The notes beneath the pieces were generated by a model. The model worked only from the letters and a program-made list of their open reading frames with translations. It made no database searches and had not been told where the DNA came from. Below, in pieces: positions 53,807-63,299 of a stretch of 64,000 nucleotides of DNA; positions within the stretch are counted from its first letter, which is position 1; every line of letters starts with the position of its first letter. Made by a program: the position numbers and the translations under genes. Source of the DNA: Paenibacillus taihuensis (lineage in GTDB: Bacteria; Bacillota; Bacilli; Paenibacillales; Paenibacillaceae); contig NZ_QTTN01000002.1 of assembly GCF_003386535.1 (NCBI RefSeq), forward strand, positions 62,001 to 126,000, written 5' to 3'.

Positions 53807-54307
53807 TTATTTTTGACCCTGCATACGACGCTGGGTCATATAGTCGCTTTCGTAGTAAGAAAGATCATCGCGAAGCTCTTCGAAAATTTTGGATACCGTC
53901 AACACGATATCACGCGCTGCACGAATCGGTTTTTTACGGAAACGGATGGCATCTTGTCCGGTATAAGCATAACGGCCATCCTCGGAGTAGCATTCGTTCT
54001 TCGGATAAAAGAATGCATTAACGCATTGATGATACACGTCATATAGTCCACGTTCTGCAAAATCAGTATCGAAATTAGGACGACGCAGCGCTACACCCAG
54101 CTTCTCGTATGCAACTTCAGAAAACACAAGCATATGGCGTAGATCAGCCAACAAACCTTTATAGAAAAGCTCGGAATCGCTTCCTTGATCTTCTGAAGTT
54201 AGCTGTGGAAGCGCGTACTGGTTAAGAAACGTCTCCAAATGGCCGACCGCAAGTTTTAATTTTTCTCTCGTTGATTCGCTAATCGCTTTTACGTTAGTCG
54301 AAGGCAT
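53807..54307 (-). CDS. ypuI: DUF3907 protein (YpuI type)
   Basis: A 166-residue helical protein. It starts MPSTNVKAISESTREKLKLAVGHLETFLNQY and has the conserved VAYEKLGVALRRPNFDTDFAERGLYDVYHQCVNAFFYPKNECYSEDGRYAYTGQDAIRFRKK, as in the YpuI/DUF3907 family of Bacillales, of unknown function. The open frame runs to 54430, but the ATG at 54307 has AAAGGGGAT 8-9 nt upstream. It is divergent from the subtilase gene. Confidence 0.85.
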   Translation of the reverse strand: MPSTNVKAISESTREKLKLAVGHLETFLNQYALPQLTSEDQGSDSELFYKGLLADLRHMLVFSEVAYEKLGVALRRPNFDTDFAERGLYDVYHQCVNAFFYPKNECYSEDGRYAYTGQDAIRFRKKPIRAARDIVLTVSKIFEELRDDLSYYESDYMTQRRMQGQK

Positions 54308-54485
54308 TATGGTAGATCCCCTTTCATCATCGCAACAAATCTGAATATCTGAAATCATGAACATCGTACCACAAAATGAGAACAGATGGTACTGCCTTAT
54401 GTCGCACGACAGTCGTATATTTTCCCCCAAGCTTCGTTACTCTAAGACAAACAGAGTGCTGCAAGCTCTTCGAGGAGGAATTACG

Positions 54486-56351
54486 ATGACACGACGGAAG
54501 TGGATCGGCTGGTTCGCCGTATTGGCGGCTCTTGCCCTGCTCATTCCGCTAACCCCTTGGTTCAGCGGACCGAGAGCGCCGAATAATGGGACGACGTCCG
54601 AGCTGCGAACGATGTCCGTGCATAAAGAAAAACAGATGAAGCTCCAAACCGTCCAGCGGGACATGGAAGCGACCGCGCTGCTGTGCAGATCGGAATGTGC
54701 CAAAAATTTTCAAAAGCTGATTCAGCATGAGGCGTCCCATCCGACGAACCAAGCGCATTTGAAGCATATGATGAGCATGCATAAACAGATGATTTATGTC
54801 TGGTGGCACCATAAAGGGAAGTCCATTACGGAAGGCACGAAGCCGAAGCAAGCGGCAGAGCTCGATACTCCACTGGCACAAGCTCGCGAGCATGTGCTTC
54901 GCGGACAAGCTTATGCTTCCGCACCGATTCAAACGGGCGGTCACCGCTACATGGTCATTGGCGAACCGGACGCACGCGATAAAGGCGATGGAATCGTCGG
55001 TATTTTGCTGCAAGATATTGTGACTCATATTGAAAGCCATCAACGGCGCAATATGCGTCTTGTTCCTTATCCTGCTGAGGGTAAATATAAGATTGAATCC
55101 GTGAAGCCGAATTCCACGCAGGATATAACGGTGAAGACGGGCGAAGATAACGGCAATGCCAGTCACTATCATCAGAACGAGGTTGTCGTACGTTTCCGTC
55201 AAGAGCCGTCGGCAGATGACATCGCTCGGATTAAACTGGACATCACCGCGCTCACGGTGAAGAAACTGGGATACACGTATGTGTTCCGTTCGAGCGTGAT
55301 GGAAGCAGAAGACATGATTCGGTATTTCAACAATACATGGCATGTTATGTATGCGGAACCTCACTATTTATATATGACGAATGATGTAAAGACCTCGGCT
55401 AGTTCCGGTTCCGGCATCATCCCGAACGATGCGCTCTACTCGGAATATCAATGGAATTTGCCAGTCATCGAGACGGAAAAAGGCTGGAATGTATCCAAAG
55501 GCAGCAACAACGTGCTCATCGGCGTGCTCGATACAGGCGTGCAGCTGGATCATCCAGACCTGAAGGGTAAGATCGCGGATGGCACCAATCTGGTTGCCTC
55601 GGATTCTCCGCCGGACGACGATGTCGGTCACGGCACGCATGTCTCCGGCATTATCGCGGCTGCCGTCAACAACGGCGAAGGCGTCGCAGGATTGACATGG
55701 TATAACAAGGTACTGCCCGTTAAAGTACTCGACAGCAGCGGTGCCGGCTCGACCTATACGGTTGCGGAAGGCGTCATCTGGGCGACCGATCACGGTGCCA
55801 AAGTCATCAACATGAGCCTCGGCAACTATGCGGAAGCGGCATTCCTGCACGATGCCATTAAATACGCGTACGATCACGATGTCGTGCTCATCGCAGCAAG
55901 CGGCAATGACAATACGGAGCGGCCCGGCTATCCCGCAGCCTATCCGGAAGTGTTCGCCGTCGCGTCGACGAACTCCGACGGCACAAGATCGCCGTTCTCG
56001 AATTACGGCGACTATATCGACGTCGCAGCGCCCGGCATGAGCATTGCGAGCACCTATCCTGGCAGCCAATATGCGGCGCTCTCTGGCACGTCTATGGCCA
56101 GCCCGCATGTCGCTGCGCTCGCGGGGCTGATCCGCTCGATTAACCCGGACCTCACCAACGTCGAGGTCATGGACATTATGCGCAAAACGGCCAAGGACCT
56201 TGGCAACAAAGGCAAAGACAATTATTTTGGCTACGGACAGATTGATATTGTCCGTGCGCTGCAAGCCGCGCAGCAATCCAAGCTGTCGCTGCAGCAGTTC
56301 CCCGCTCTCGTCGAGCGCAGACTGGCCCAGATCGCAAGCGAGTACGAATAG
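54486..56351 (+). CDS. Membrane-anchored S8 serine peptidase (subtilase)
   Basis: A 621-residue exported protease. An N-terminal hydrophobic segment (about 5-28) acts as signal or anchor; residues 30-225 form a region with possible sensor-like likeness (QTGGHRYMVIGEPDARDKGDGIVGILLQDI); a propeptide-like domain follows (HQNEVVVRFRQEPSADDIARI..). The peptidase domain has Asp349 (VLDTGV), His382 (GHGTHVSG) and Ser536 (SGTSMASPHVA). GAGGAGG lies 7 nt upstream of the ATG at 54486; an ATG at 54357 has no such site. The target protein is unknown. Confidence 0.92.
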   Translation: MTRRKWIGWFAVLAALALLIPLTPWFSGPRAPNNGTTSELRTMSVHKEKQMKLQTVQRDMEATALLCRSECAKNFQKLIQHEASHPTNQAHLKHMMSMHKQMIYVWWHHKGKSITEGTKPKQAAELDTPLAQAREHVLRGQAYASAPIQTGGHRYMVIGEPDARDKGDGIVGILLQDIVTHIESHQRRNMRLVPYPAEGKYKIESVKPNSTQDITVKTGEDNGNASHYHQNEVVVRFRQEPSADDIARIKLDITALTVKKLGYTYVFRSSVMEAEDMIRYFNNTWHVMYAEPHYLYMTNDVKTSASSGSGIIPNDALYSEYQWNLPVIETEKGWNVSKGSNNVLIGVLDTGVQLDHPDLKGKIADGTNLVASDSPPDDDVGHGTHVSGIIAAAVNNGEGVAGLTWYNKVLPVKVLDSSGAGSTYTVAEGVIWATDHGAKVINMSLGNYAEAAFLHDAIKYAYDHDVVLIAASGNDNTERPGYPAAYPEVFAVASTNSDGTRSPFSNYGDYIDVAAPGMSIASTYPGSQYAALSGTSMASPHVAALAGLIRSINPDLTNVEVMDIMRKTAKDLGNKGKDNYFGYGQIDIVRALQAAQQSKLSLQQFPALVERRLAQIASEYE

Positions 56352-56382
56352 GCAGCGAATCAAGCGCAGCCGTTCTAATCGA

Positions 56383-56417
56383 AATAACCCGCAAGGCATA
56401 ATGCCTTGCGGGTTATT
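56383..56417. terminator. Bidirectional terminator between the subtilase and rnpB
   Basis: A perfect 17-bp palindrome with arms AATAACCCGCAAGGCAT and ATGCCTTGCGGGTTATT around one central base. It follows the subtilase stop by 31 nt and the rnpB 3' end by about 7 nt, so it serves both. Confidence 0.9.
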
Positions 56418-56423
56418 TGAGCT

Positions 56424-56825
56424 TGTGGAAAGCTTGCCGTAAGCCGGGTTCTGTACTTCGCGTGGTCAAACGGGGGCTACCCTCCCACTTATGAAGCGAC
56501 AATCATCTATCTAGGCCGATCATTGCTAACCGGCTCAAGCGACACACCCGAACGCACCCCGGGCAAGGGCAACTGCGTTCTCTCGGTCTTGCTCCAGATG
56601 GGGTTTACCAGCACCATTGTCACCAATGGTCCTCGTGGTCTCTTACACCACGGTTCCACCCTTGCCTGTGCTAGCTAAAGCAGCTAGCCATCGGCGGTCC
56701 ATTTCTGTGGCACTATCCTTCGGCTCGCGCCGACTGGACGTTATCCAGCATCTTCGCCCTACGGAGCCCGGACTTTCCTCTCGCGGCAACAAGGCCGCCA
56801 GCGATTGTCTGTCAAACTTTCCGTG
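56424..56825 (-). ncRNA. rnpB: RNase P RNA, class A-like
   Basis: About 400 nt on the minus strand. Conserved blocks in order: GACAATCGC, GAGGAAAGTCCGGGCTCC (P4 5' side and CR-I), GATAGTGCCACAGAAA, GTAAGAGACCAC, TGGTAAACCCC, TGGAGCAAGACC, CTTGAGCC, GGCCTAGATAGATGATTG and ACAGAACCCGGCTTAC. Ends pair as P1: GGAAAGTTTG with CAAGCTTTCC. The run GGTAAAC..GGAGCAAG..CTTGAGCC and the P4 block CCGGGCTCC are class A landmarks, while Bacillus class B reads GTCCATGCTCGC. It is the catalytic part of RNase P, which trims tRNA 5' ends. Ends are estimated. Confidence 0.95.
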
Positions 56826-56833
56826 TACAACAC

Positions 56834-56862
56834 AGTATACTAAGATCTACGCAAAAGCTCAA
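56834..56862 (-). promoter_or_regulatory. SigA-type promoter of rnpB
   Basis: -35 TTGAGC (56857-56862), 17-nt spacer, -10 TATACT (56834-56839). Transcription would start about 7-9 nt further, at the P1 helix of RNase P RNA. Confidence 0.8.
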
Positions 56863-56879
56863 GCTTAGAAACATTTCCT

Positions 56880-58001
56880 CTACAGGAATTGAAAAGGTTC
56901 GGTATCGAGCATCGACGGAATTGCTTCTGTCGAATACTTGCGCTGCTTCAGTTCGCCCTGCAGCCATTCTGCGAGACGCGGCTTCATCAGCTTCTCAATG
57001 TTGTGCCCTGGATCGATAATAGCCAGACCAGCCTGAGTTGCATCATGTGCCGTGTGGTAGTCGATATCGCCGGTCACGAGCACATCCGCGCCTGCAAATA
57101 ACGCATGGCGTACGTATCTGCTGCCCGAACCGCCCAGCACCGCAACCTTGCGCACATCGCGGTTCAAATCGCCCACGACGCGAAGCGCAGGCACCTCGAA
57201 CGCTTCCTTCGCCCGCGCTGCGAGCTCACTGAGCTTCACAGGCGCTGGAAGCTTGCCGACGCGGCCAAGACCGAATACACGGCCCTTCAACTCCACCGGA
57301 TACAGGTCAAAAGCAACCTCTTCATACGGGTGTGCCTTCAGCATCGCCTGCACGACTCTCCGCTGTACGCTCTGCGGTACAACTGTTTCGATTCGCACTT
57401 CCTCCACCCGCTCCAGCTTGCCCTGCTCGCCGATGAACGGCTGCGCGCTGTCTCCAGGCTTGAACGTACCGATACCATCGATATTGAAGCTGCACTGGCT
57501 GTAGCCGCCGATTTGGCCCGCTCCTGAGTTCCAGATCGCTTGCAGTACCTGCTCGTGGTGGCTCTTCGGCACGAAGACGACAAGCTTATACAGCTTGTCG
57601 GTATGCACATCCTCAAGCGATGCGCGACCTTCTGACGGAATGCCCAGCATATCCGCCATCCAGTCGTTGATACCGCCGTCTGCAACGTCCAGGTTCGTAT
57701 GCGCGATATAGACGGCTATGTCGTTCTTGATTAGCTTCTCATACAGCTTGCCGGCAGGTGTCGACGTGTCGAGCTTCGCCAGCGGACGATAGATGATGGC
57801 GTGATGCGCGATAATGAGTTCAGCTCCAAGCGCAATGGCTTCATCGACAACCTCATCCGTTACATCCAGTGCAACGAGCAGCCTGCTAACTTCCTTCTGC
57901 AAAGTGCCGAGCTGCAAGCCGATCTTGTCATTCTCCATTGCGATATGCTTCGGAGCTAGCTGCTCTAGGAGCTGGACAACGGTTTGGCCGTTCGCAAACA
58001 T
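56880..58001 (-). CDS. yqfO: Nif3-like dinuclear metal centre protein (YqfO type)
   Basis: A 373-residue member of the Nif3/GTP cyclohydrolase I type 2-like family. The N-terminal half has the metal-ligand motifs LIIAHHAIIYRPL and AHTNLDVADGGIND and the C-terminal half VLVTGDIDYHTAHDATQAGLAIIDPGHNIEK. The central insert (residues about 130-235, LYKLVVFVPKSHHEQVLQAIWNSGAGQIGGYSQC) is the PII/CutA1-like domain of the Bacillus YqfO form. Overlaps the trmK end by 37 nt and is coupled to it. Confidence 0.93.
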   Translation of the reverse strand: MFANGQTVVQLLEQLAPKHIAMENDKIGLQLGTLQKEVSRLLVALDVTDEVVDEAIALGAELIIAHHAIIYRPLAKLDTSTPAGKLYEKLIKNDIAVYIAHTNLDVADGGINDWMADMLGIPSEGRASLEDVHTDKLYKLVVFVPKSHHEQVLQAIWNSGAGQIGGYSQCSFNIDGIGTFKPGDSAQPFIGEQGKLERVEEVRIETVVPQSVQRRVVQAMLKAHPYEEVAFDLYPVELKGRVFGLGRVGKLPAPVKLSELAARAKEAFEVPALRVVGDLNRDVRKVAVLGGSGSRYVRHALFAGADVLVTGDIDYHTAHDATQAGLAIIDPGHNIEKLMKPRLAEWLQGELKQRKYSTEAIPSMLDTEPFQFL

Positions 58002-58756
58002 GACAGCACCTCCTGAATCGTATCCATCTCGGCTTTCAGCTGCGCCTGCTTGTCGCGGGATTCCGATAGGTCGGATTTCTCCATCTGCTTGGAAATCCGC
58101 GCAAGTTTCCCATGTTCATGCTGCCACTTGTTATGAAGCAGCTCCTCGCCGCGCCGCAGCAAGTACGGGCCCATGCGGTACAGCCACTCGTGCTTCGTCT
58201 CATTGTCCAGGTTAGCCGCTAAGAAGCCAGCGTCATAAACCTGCTCAATTGACTTCCCATCTTGATTCGCAGAGCCGTGCAGCGCATGGAGCACTTCGTA
58301 GATACGGCCGTCTTCTTCGAGTATCGACTCGTTCTGCAGCACGTAGCCGTGTGCAGTCAGCCACTTTCGTACAATCTCTTCCCCAACGTTCGGCTGCAAT
58401 ACGAGCTCTTTAACTCCTTCGAGCTTGCCTGCCTTGCGGCCAGTCTCAAGAATTTCAGCCATTAATGCGCCGCCCATACCGGCAATCGTCACCGTATCGG
58501 CTTCGCCTGGTGCCAGCACGGCGAGACCGTCGCCTTGACGGACATCGATCGCTTGACTAAGCCCTGCTACCGCCGTCTGGCGCTTAGCCGCTTGAAACGG
58601 CCCTGTATTCAGCTCGCCTGCGATGGCAGATGGGCATTTTCCACTTTGGAGCAAATAGACCGGAAGCAAAGCATGATCCGAGCCGATGTCGGCTGCACGC
58701 GAACCTGCTGTTACATAATCCGCAATTTGCTGCAATCGTTTTGACAATTTAATCAT
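57965..58756 (-). CDS. trmK: tRNA (adenine(22)-N(1))-methyltransferase TrmK
   Basis: A 263-residue SAM-dependent methyltransferase that makes m1A22 in tRNA. It starts MIKLSKRLQQIADYVTAGSRAADIGSDHALLPVYLL, whose GSDHA is the family's SAM-binding motif, and holds ADTVTIAGMGGALMAEIL and LVLQPNVGEEIVRKWL. The C-terminal region is a helical coil (LARISKQMEKSDLSESRDKQ). The ATG at 58756 follows the upstream gene's stop by one base (TAATATG), supporting coupling; an earlier start at 58810 would overlap that gene. Neighbour yqfO matches the Bacillales order sigA-trmK-yqfO. Confidence 0.95.
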   Translation of the reverse strand: MIKLSKRLQQIADYVTAGSRAADIGSDHALLPVYLLQSGKCPSAIAGELNTGPFQAAKRQTAVAGLSQAIDVRQGDGLAVLAPGEADTVTIAGMGGALMAEILETGRKAGKLEGVKELVLQPNVGEEIVRKWLTAHGYVLQNESILEEDGRIYEVLHALHGSANQDGKSIEQVYDAGFLAANLDNETKHEWLYRMGPYLLRRGEELLHNKWQHEHGKLARISKQMEKSDLSESRDKQAQLKAEMDTIQEVLSCLRTAKPLSSS

Positions 58757-58757
58757 A

Positions 58758-59585
58758 TTACGCAACCCACGCAATCCATTGTTTTCGAAGCGAGAACAGT
58801 GTAGCTCCACCCGCTATAATTTTGACCATTAGTTGAAGTTGTAACCCGACCTGCTCCTTCATGAATACGGCCGAATAGAGCTCCGGCATGGACCATGCGA
58901 TCGCAGCAGCGACGAATAGAATCGATGCGACAGGCCGTGACCATCTGTGGAAGAACCAGCTGCACCATCCGAATACGAAGGAAGCCGGCAGCCAGTACAA
59001 TTGAATTTCGAACCAGCGAGGCGAATCAGCATTATTCTTCAGCAGCCACGAGTAGACGAGGAAAGACGCCATCCAGCCGCACAAATGCAGCAGCGGTATA
59101 CGCGCGGCTATGCCGAATGCGACCCAGGAGATCGAGCATAAACCAAGCAGTCCCGCTTTCCATCCCCATGCAGCAAGCTCATGCAGTTCCAGCATATACA
59201 GGCCCGCACCTACCATGAGAAGCATCCCTGCACCGATTAATCCGAGGCCGACAGACTCATTGCGCTCGCGGTATTTCTGACCGATCGAGAGCAGTACGAG
59301 TACGCCAGTAATCGACAGTGCAATTTGCAATAGCGGATGAAATTCGTTAAAATAAAGAACAACAAAACAAATTAAGGAAAAAATTCCAAATGTAATCAGC
59401 CATTGTTTTACAGTTGCCGCTTTCACGACAACAGCCGCTCTGCCCGCGAATGTAGCCGGTGTTCGGGCCTGTCCTTCTTCCATATACAAGTTGAGCAGAA
59501 AGTCACAATATTGATCCGGAAGCAGTTTGTTACGCTGCCAATGCTCAATCTCTTTTACGATTGTTTTGCGGCGGTCTTGATCCAT
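58758..59585 (-). CDS. Multi-pass membrane protein of unknown function
   Basis: A 275-residue protein: a soluble helical N-terminus (MDQDRRKTIVKEIEHWQRNKLLPDQYCDFLLNLY, to about residue 55), then about seven to eight transmembrane helices. The N-terminal pattern with W..LP..Y and the membrane part are like the DUF2157-type architecture, though no clear family match can be shown. It lies between sigA and trmK, and its stop touches the trmK start, so it is coupled to trmK. Confidence 0.72.
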   Translation of the reverse strand: MDQDRRKTIVKEIEHWQRNKLLPDQYCDFLLNLYMEEGQARTPATFAGRAAVVVKAATVKQWLITFGIFSLICFVVLYFNEFHPLLQIALSITGVLVLLSIGQKYRERNESVGLGLIGAGMLLMVGAGLYMLELHELAAWGWKAGLLGLCSISWVAFGIAARIPLLHLCGWMASFLVYSWLLKNNADSPRWFEIQLYWLPASFVFGWCSWFFHRWSRPVASILFVAAAIAWSMPELYSAVFMKEQVGLQLQLMVKIIAGGATLFSLRKQWIAWVA

Positions 59586-59666
59586 ATCGTCCTGTTAATC
59601 CTCTCTCATGATGGATTGTGAAGAAGGTGGGAAACCGATCAAGCAAATTTGCCCTGATGGAAAAAA

Positions 59667-59692
59667 GACCTTGCTGCCTTAGCAGAAAGGTC
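59667..59692 (-). terminator. Terminator of dnaG-sigA
   Basis: Stem GACCTT..TGC/GCA..AAGGTC followed by TTTTTT on the minus strand, 8 nt after the sigA stop. Confidence 0.85.
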
Positions 59693-59699
59693 CCTTCAT

Positions 59700-60827
59700 T
59701 TATTCAAGAAAATCTTTCAAACGTTTGCTTCTGGACGGGTGACGAAGCTTACGAAGCGCCTTCGCTTCGATTTGACGAATCCGTTCACGGGTTACGCCAA
59801 ACACCTTGCCGACTTCCTCCAGCGTGCGAGTACGACCATCATCAAGTCCGAAGCGAAGCCGCAGCACGTTCTCTTCACGCTCAGTGAGCGTATCCAGTAC
59901 GTCCTCCAACTGCTCCTTCAAGAGCTCATATGCAGCAGCGTCTGCTGGTGCAAGCGCCTCTTGATCCTCAATGAAATCACCCAAATGCGAATCGTCTTCC
60001 TCACCGATTGGTGTTTCCAGCGATACCGGCTCTTGTGCGATCTTCATAATCTCGCGTACTTTCTCGGTACTCAAATCCATTTCAGCCGCAATTTCTTCCG
60101 GGCTTGGCTCGCGACCCAGCTCTTGCAGCAATTGACGGGAAACACGGACGAGCTTATTAATCGTCTCCACCATATGAACAGGGATCCGGATTGTACGAGC
60201 TTGGTCAGCAATTGCGCGCGTAATCGCTTGTCTGATCCACCAAGTGGCATACGTACTGAACTTGTAGCCCTTGGTATGATCGAACTTCTCAACTGCTTTA
60301 ATAAGACCCATGTTGCCTTCTTGGATAAGATCGAGAAACAGCATTCCTCGTCCAACATAACGTTTCGCGATACTAACAACGAGCCGTAGGTTTGCTTCAG
60401 CGAGTCTGCGCTTCGCTTCTTCATCCCCATTCTCGATCCGCTTGGCAAGCTCCACCTCATCATCAGCCGACAACAGCGGCACACGTCCGATTTCTTTCAA
60501 GTACATGCGAACCGGATCGTTAATTTTGATACCAGGCGGTAGTGCCAAGTCATCATCGAAATTGAAGTCGTCTTGTTCGCGCTCCTGTTCATCCCGATTA
60601 CCCATCGGATGATCATCGTCGTTCTCATTTACCACTTCAATGCCGATATCATCGAGCTGCTCGAAGAACTCATCGATTTGTTCCGGATCCTGATCGAACG
60701 GGGAAAGCTTCTCCATGATCTCTTTATAAGTTAAGGAGGATCTTTTCTTCCCATGTTCAATCAGCTGTTCTTTGACGAGTTCCAGCTTCTGTTCAGTATC
60801 CAGTTCAGTATGTTGATCATTCGCCAT
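59700..60827 (-). CDS. sigA: Principal sigma factor SigA (RpoD)
   Basis: A 375-residue housekeeping sigma factor. It has a short region 1.1 ([31 protein letters not shown]), region 1.2 ([29 protein letters not shown]), region 2 with [54 protein letters not shown] for -10 recognition, and region 4 with [30 protein letters not shown] for the -35. GGAGGGAGT precedes the ATG. It follows dnaG after 18 nt, as in Bacillus. Confidence 0.98.
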   Translation of the reverse strand: MANDQHTELDTEQKLELVKEQLIEHGKKRSSLTYKEIMEKLSPFDQDPEQIDEFFEQLDDIGIEVVNENDDDHPMGNRDEQEREQDDFNFDDDLALPPGIKINDPVRMYLKEIGRVPLLSADDEVELAKRIENGDEEAKRRLAEANLRLVVSIAKRYVGRGMLFLDLIQEGNMGLIKAVEKFDHTKGYKFSTYATWWIRQAITRAIADQARTIRIPVHMVETINKLVRVSRQLLQELGREPSPEEIAAEMDLSTEKVREIMKIAQEPVSLETPIGEEDDSHLGDFIEDQEALAPADAAAYELLKEQLEDVLDTLTEREENVLRLRFGLDDGRTRTLEEVGKVFGVTRERIRQIEAKALRKLRHPSRSKRLKDFLE

Positions 60828-60845
60828 ATTCCGACTCCCTCCTCC

Positions 60846-62705
60846 CTAGAAACGATCATCCTGCCGACCTTTAAGCTGTCTCTCTAGGGCGATAATCTCA
60901 CTTGCAATTTGTGCCGCTTTCAACATGTCACCGGAACGTTCCGCTCGTACCATAGATTCCTTCAACTGTTCAATATTCCGGAACTTTGGCACCTTCAAAA
61001 TTTCATTCACATAATCGGCGAGCAAATGCTCATCGAATGGAATGTCGTCATCCATCATCATGATGGAAGCGGCTGTCCGTTCAAGGCGGTCATCCTGGAG
61101 CGATGCGATAAACCGGCTTACATCCGGATCATGTCCTTGCGCGTAGTAAGCATATAAGTAAGCAGCAAGCGCTGCGTGATCCTCTACATTAAAAGCTTCT
61201 CCAAGCTTCTGATGTACCGTATTTGCGATATCCGAATCCTGCAGCATCTGTGCGAGCAGCTTGCGCTCAGCGACTTGATACGCAGGCAAAACGGGCGGCG
61301 CCGAGGACGTACGACGGTTCTCACGGTTTTCATTCCTACCATTATTCCACGAATTATCGTTATTATCCCTTGGGGGTTTCATTTTTTGCAGCTGCTGCCG
61401 CCTTTCGAAGGCATCCTGCTTCAATGAATCCAAAGACATATCGAACTCTCGGGACAGCTCCTTTAAATAAAACTCCCGCTCGGTAGGAGAATCGAGAGCA
61501 GCAATGATGCCAACAGCCTCGAGCAAGTAGTCTTTCTGTCCTTCTTCTTCTAGGAGTATATGGTTTTTCTTTGCATATAGTAGTCTAAATTTTGTAGCAG
61601 ATACGGGATGTTCAATCGTTTCACGCATGAACGCCTGCGGCCCATTCTGCTCGATAAATTCATCCGGGTCCATGCCTTTTGGCAGCATCGCCACTTGAAC
61701 ACGCATTCCGGCTCGCTCCAAGATCGGAATCGTCTTCAGCGCTGCTGCTTGTCCGGCATTGTCACCGTCATAACAAAGCACGGCTTCTTCAACATTGCGC
61801 CCCAAAATCGCAGCATGCTCATCCGTCAGCGCCGTACCCATGGAAGCAACACCGTTCTCGACCCCGGCACTCCATGCTTTGATGACATCCATGTAGCCTT
61901 CGAACAATACGACACGCCTGCTTTTGCGCATCGACACTCTGGCATGATGGAAGTTATACAGGTTACGGCTCTTGTTGAACAGCATCGTCTCTGGAGAGTT
62001 CAAATATTTGGGCTGGCCTTCGCCGAGCATCCTGCCGGCCATCGCGATAACTTTGCCGTCCCGATTCCAGATCGGAAACATAACCCGGTCTCGAAAACGG
62101 TCAATGTAGCCGCTTCTGTCCTGCTTCGCAATCAGCAAGCCGCCCTTCTCCATGAGCGCGAGATTATACTCCCGCTTCTCCAGAAACCGAGCCAGCGTGT
62201 CCCATTCAGGCGGAGCATAACCGATCATATAATGATCAATTTGCTTGTCCGTTACACCGCGTGAGCGTAAATATTGCAGCGCAGGCTGTCCGTGCGTCGT
62301 GTTCATAAGCAAATAATGATATAACTTCGCCGCCAGCTCATGCGCTCCAATCAGCGTGTCGCGTTCAATGTCGCCTTCCGTATTCGTACGTTCAGCAGCG
62401 CCTGTCCACGTGATCGGAATTCCCGCTTCTTCCGCCAAAACGCGAACCGCCTCAGGAAATGAATATTCTTCGATTTCCTCGATAAACTTGATCGCGTTGC
62501 CGCCTTTACCGCAACCATAGCAGTAGAAGATGCCTTTCTCCGGAGTTACAGTAAATGACGGGGATTTCTCTGAATGAAACGGGCAAAGCCCTTTCATGTA
62601 TTTCCCGTGCTTCGATAGGTGAACGTACTTTCCGACCGTTTCTACAATATCGTGGTGCTTAAGCACCGCCTCAATGACAGAATCCGGTATTTTCCCGTAA
62701 GCCAT
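60846..62705 (-). CDS. dnaG: DNA primase DnaG
   Basis: A 619-residue primase. The N-terminal zinc ribbon has CPFHSEKSPSFTVTPEKGIFYCYGCGKGGNAI, the polymerase core has the TOPRIM motifs VVLFEGYMDVIKAW and CYDGDNAGQAA, and the C-terminal part is the DnaB-interaction domain, preceded by a polar Asn/Arg-rich linker (DNNDNSWNNGRNENRENRR). It lays RNA primers at the replication fork. It is in the yqxD-dnaG-sigA unit. Confidence 0.97.
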   Translation of the reverse strand: MAYGKIPDSVIEAVLKHHDIVETVGKYVHLSKHGKYMKGLCPFHSEKSPSFTVTPEKGIFYCYGCGKGGNAIKFIEEIEEYSFPEAVRVLAEEAGIPITWTGAAERTNTEGDIERDTLIGAHELAAKLYHYLLMNTTHGQPALQYLRSRGVTDKQIDHYMIGYAPPEWDTLARFLEKREYNLALMEKGGLLIAKQDRSGYIDRFRDRVMFPIWNRDGKVIAMAGRMLGEGQPKYLNSPETMLFNKSRNLYNFHHARVSMRKSRRVVLFEGYMDVIKAWSAGVENGVASMGTALTDEHAAILGRNVEEAVLCYDGDNAGQAAALKTIPILERAGMRVQVAMLPKGMDPDEFIEQNGPQAFMRETIEHPVSATKFRLLYAKKNHILLEEEGQKDYLLEAVGIIAALDSPTEREFYLKELSREFDMSLDSLKQDAFERRQQLQKMKPPRDNNDNSWNNGRNENRENRRTSSAPPVLPAYQVAERKLLAQMLQDSDIANTVHQKLGEAFNVEDHAALAAYLYAYYAQGHDPDVSRFIASLQDDRLERTAASIMMMDDDIPFDEHLLADYVNEILKVPKFRNIEQLKESMVRAERSGDMLKAAQIASEIIALERQLKGRQDDRF

Positions 62706-62746
62706 ACACCTTCACCTTCATCCTAATTGACAAGTAATACTATTCG

Positions 62747-63214
62747 CTACGGCTTGTCATTTTCCTTCCGGCTTTGCAAAACTTTTGTCAGCTTTTGCTG
62801 AAAACGGGCGCGGTCTTCTCCGCTCATCGCTTTCGGACCTTTCGTTCGCATACCGCCGCGGCGCGCTTTGGCTAATTCATGCCTGCGCTCCATCAAGTAA
62901 TCAATGTTGCTGTCATCATACTGTTGGCCGCGCGGCGACAATGCAATCGCACCCTTAGCTAGTACAATCGTTGCAAGCCCAAAATCCTGCGTGACAACGA
63001 TATCGCCTCGCGAGATATGGTTAGCAATATACAGGTCAACCGATTGATCGCTTCGATCAACCTGCATGATCGCAACGCCATCTTCCTGCTGAAGCCGATG
63101 ATCATAGGATGCAACCATCAATACCGGGACGGCGAAGTTTCGAGCCGTTTTGACAATTTCACGTTTTACTGGACATGCATCCGCATCGACTACAATTGTA
63201 GGTAAGGCTTTCAT
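62747..63214 (-). CDS. yqxD: UPF0178/YaiI family protein
   Basis: A 155-residue protein with the UPF0178 motifs TIVVDADACPVKREIVKTA, MVASYDHRLQQ, DQSVDLYIANHISRGDIVVTQDFGLATIVLAKG and LSPRGQQYDDSNIDYLMERR. The pattern of acidic residues is PIN-like; function is not established. The ATG at 63214 matches the family start; an ATG at 63313 would add 33 residues and overlap the yqfL end. It sits between yqfL and dnaG as in Bacillus. Confidence 0.9.
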   Translation of the reverse strand: MKALPTIVVDADACPVKREIVKTARNFAVPVLMVASYDHRLQQEDGVAIMQVDRSDQSVDLYIANHISRGDIVVTQDFGLATIVLAKGAIALSPRGQQYDDSNIDYLMERRHELAKARRGGMRTKGPKAMSGEDRARFQQKLTKVLQSRKENDKP

Positions 63215-63299
63215 TTTCGCTGCATCACCGCATCTTATTGGAACTACCGTACTATTATATACGATAAATAAATAAAAAATCCTGCTTGTCAAGCACACA

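Noticed and set aside
55368-56399. A 343-codon minus-strand open frame opposite the subtilase
   Set aside because: The catalytic triad is on the plus strand; the opposite frame is an Arg-rich artefact of codon bias.
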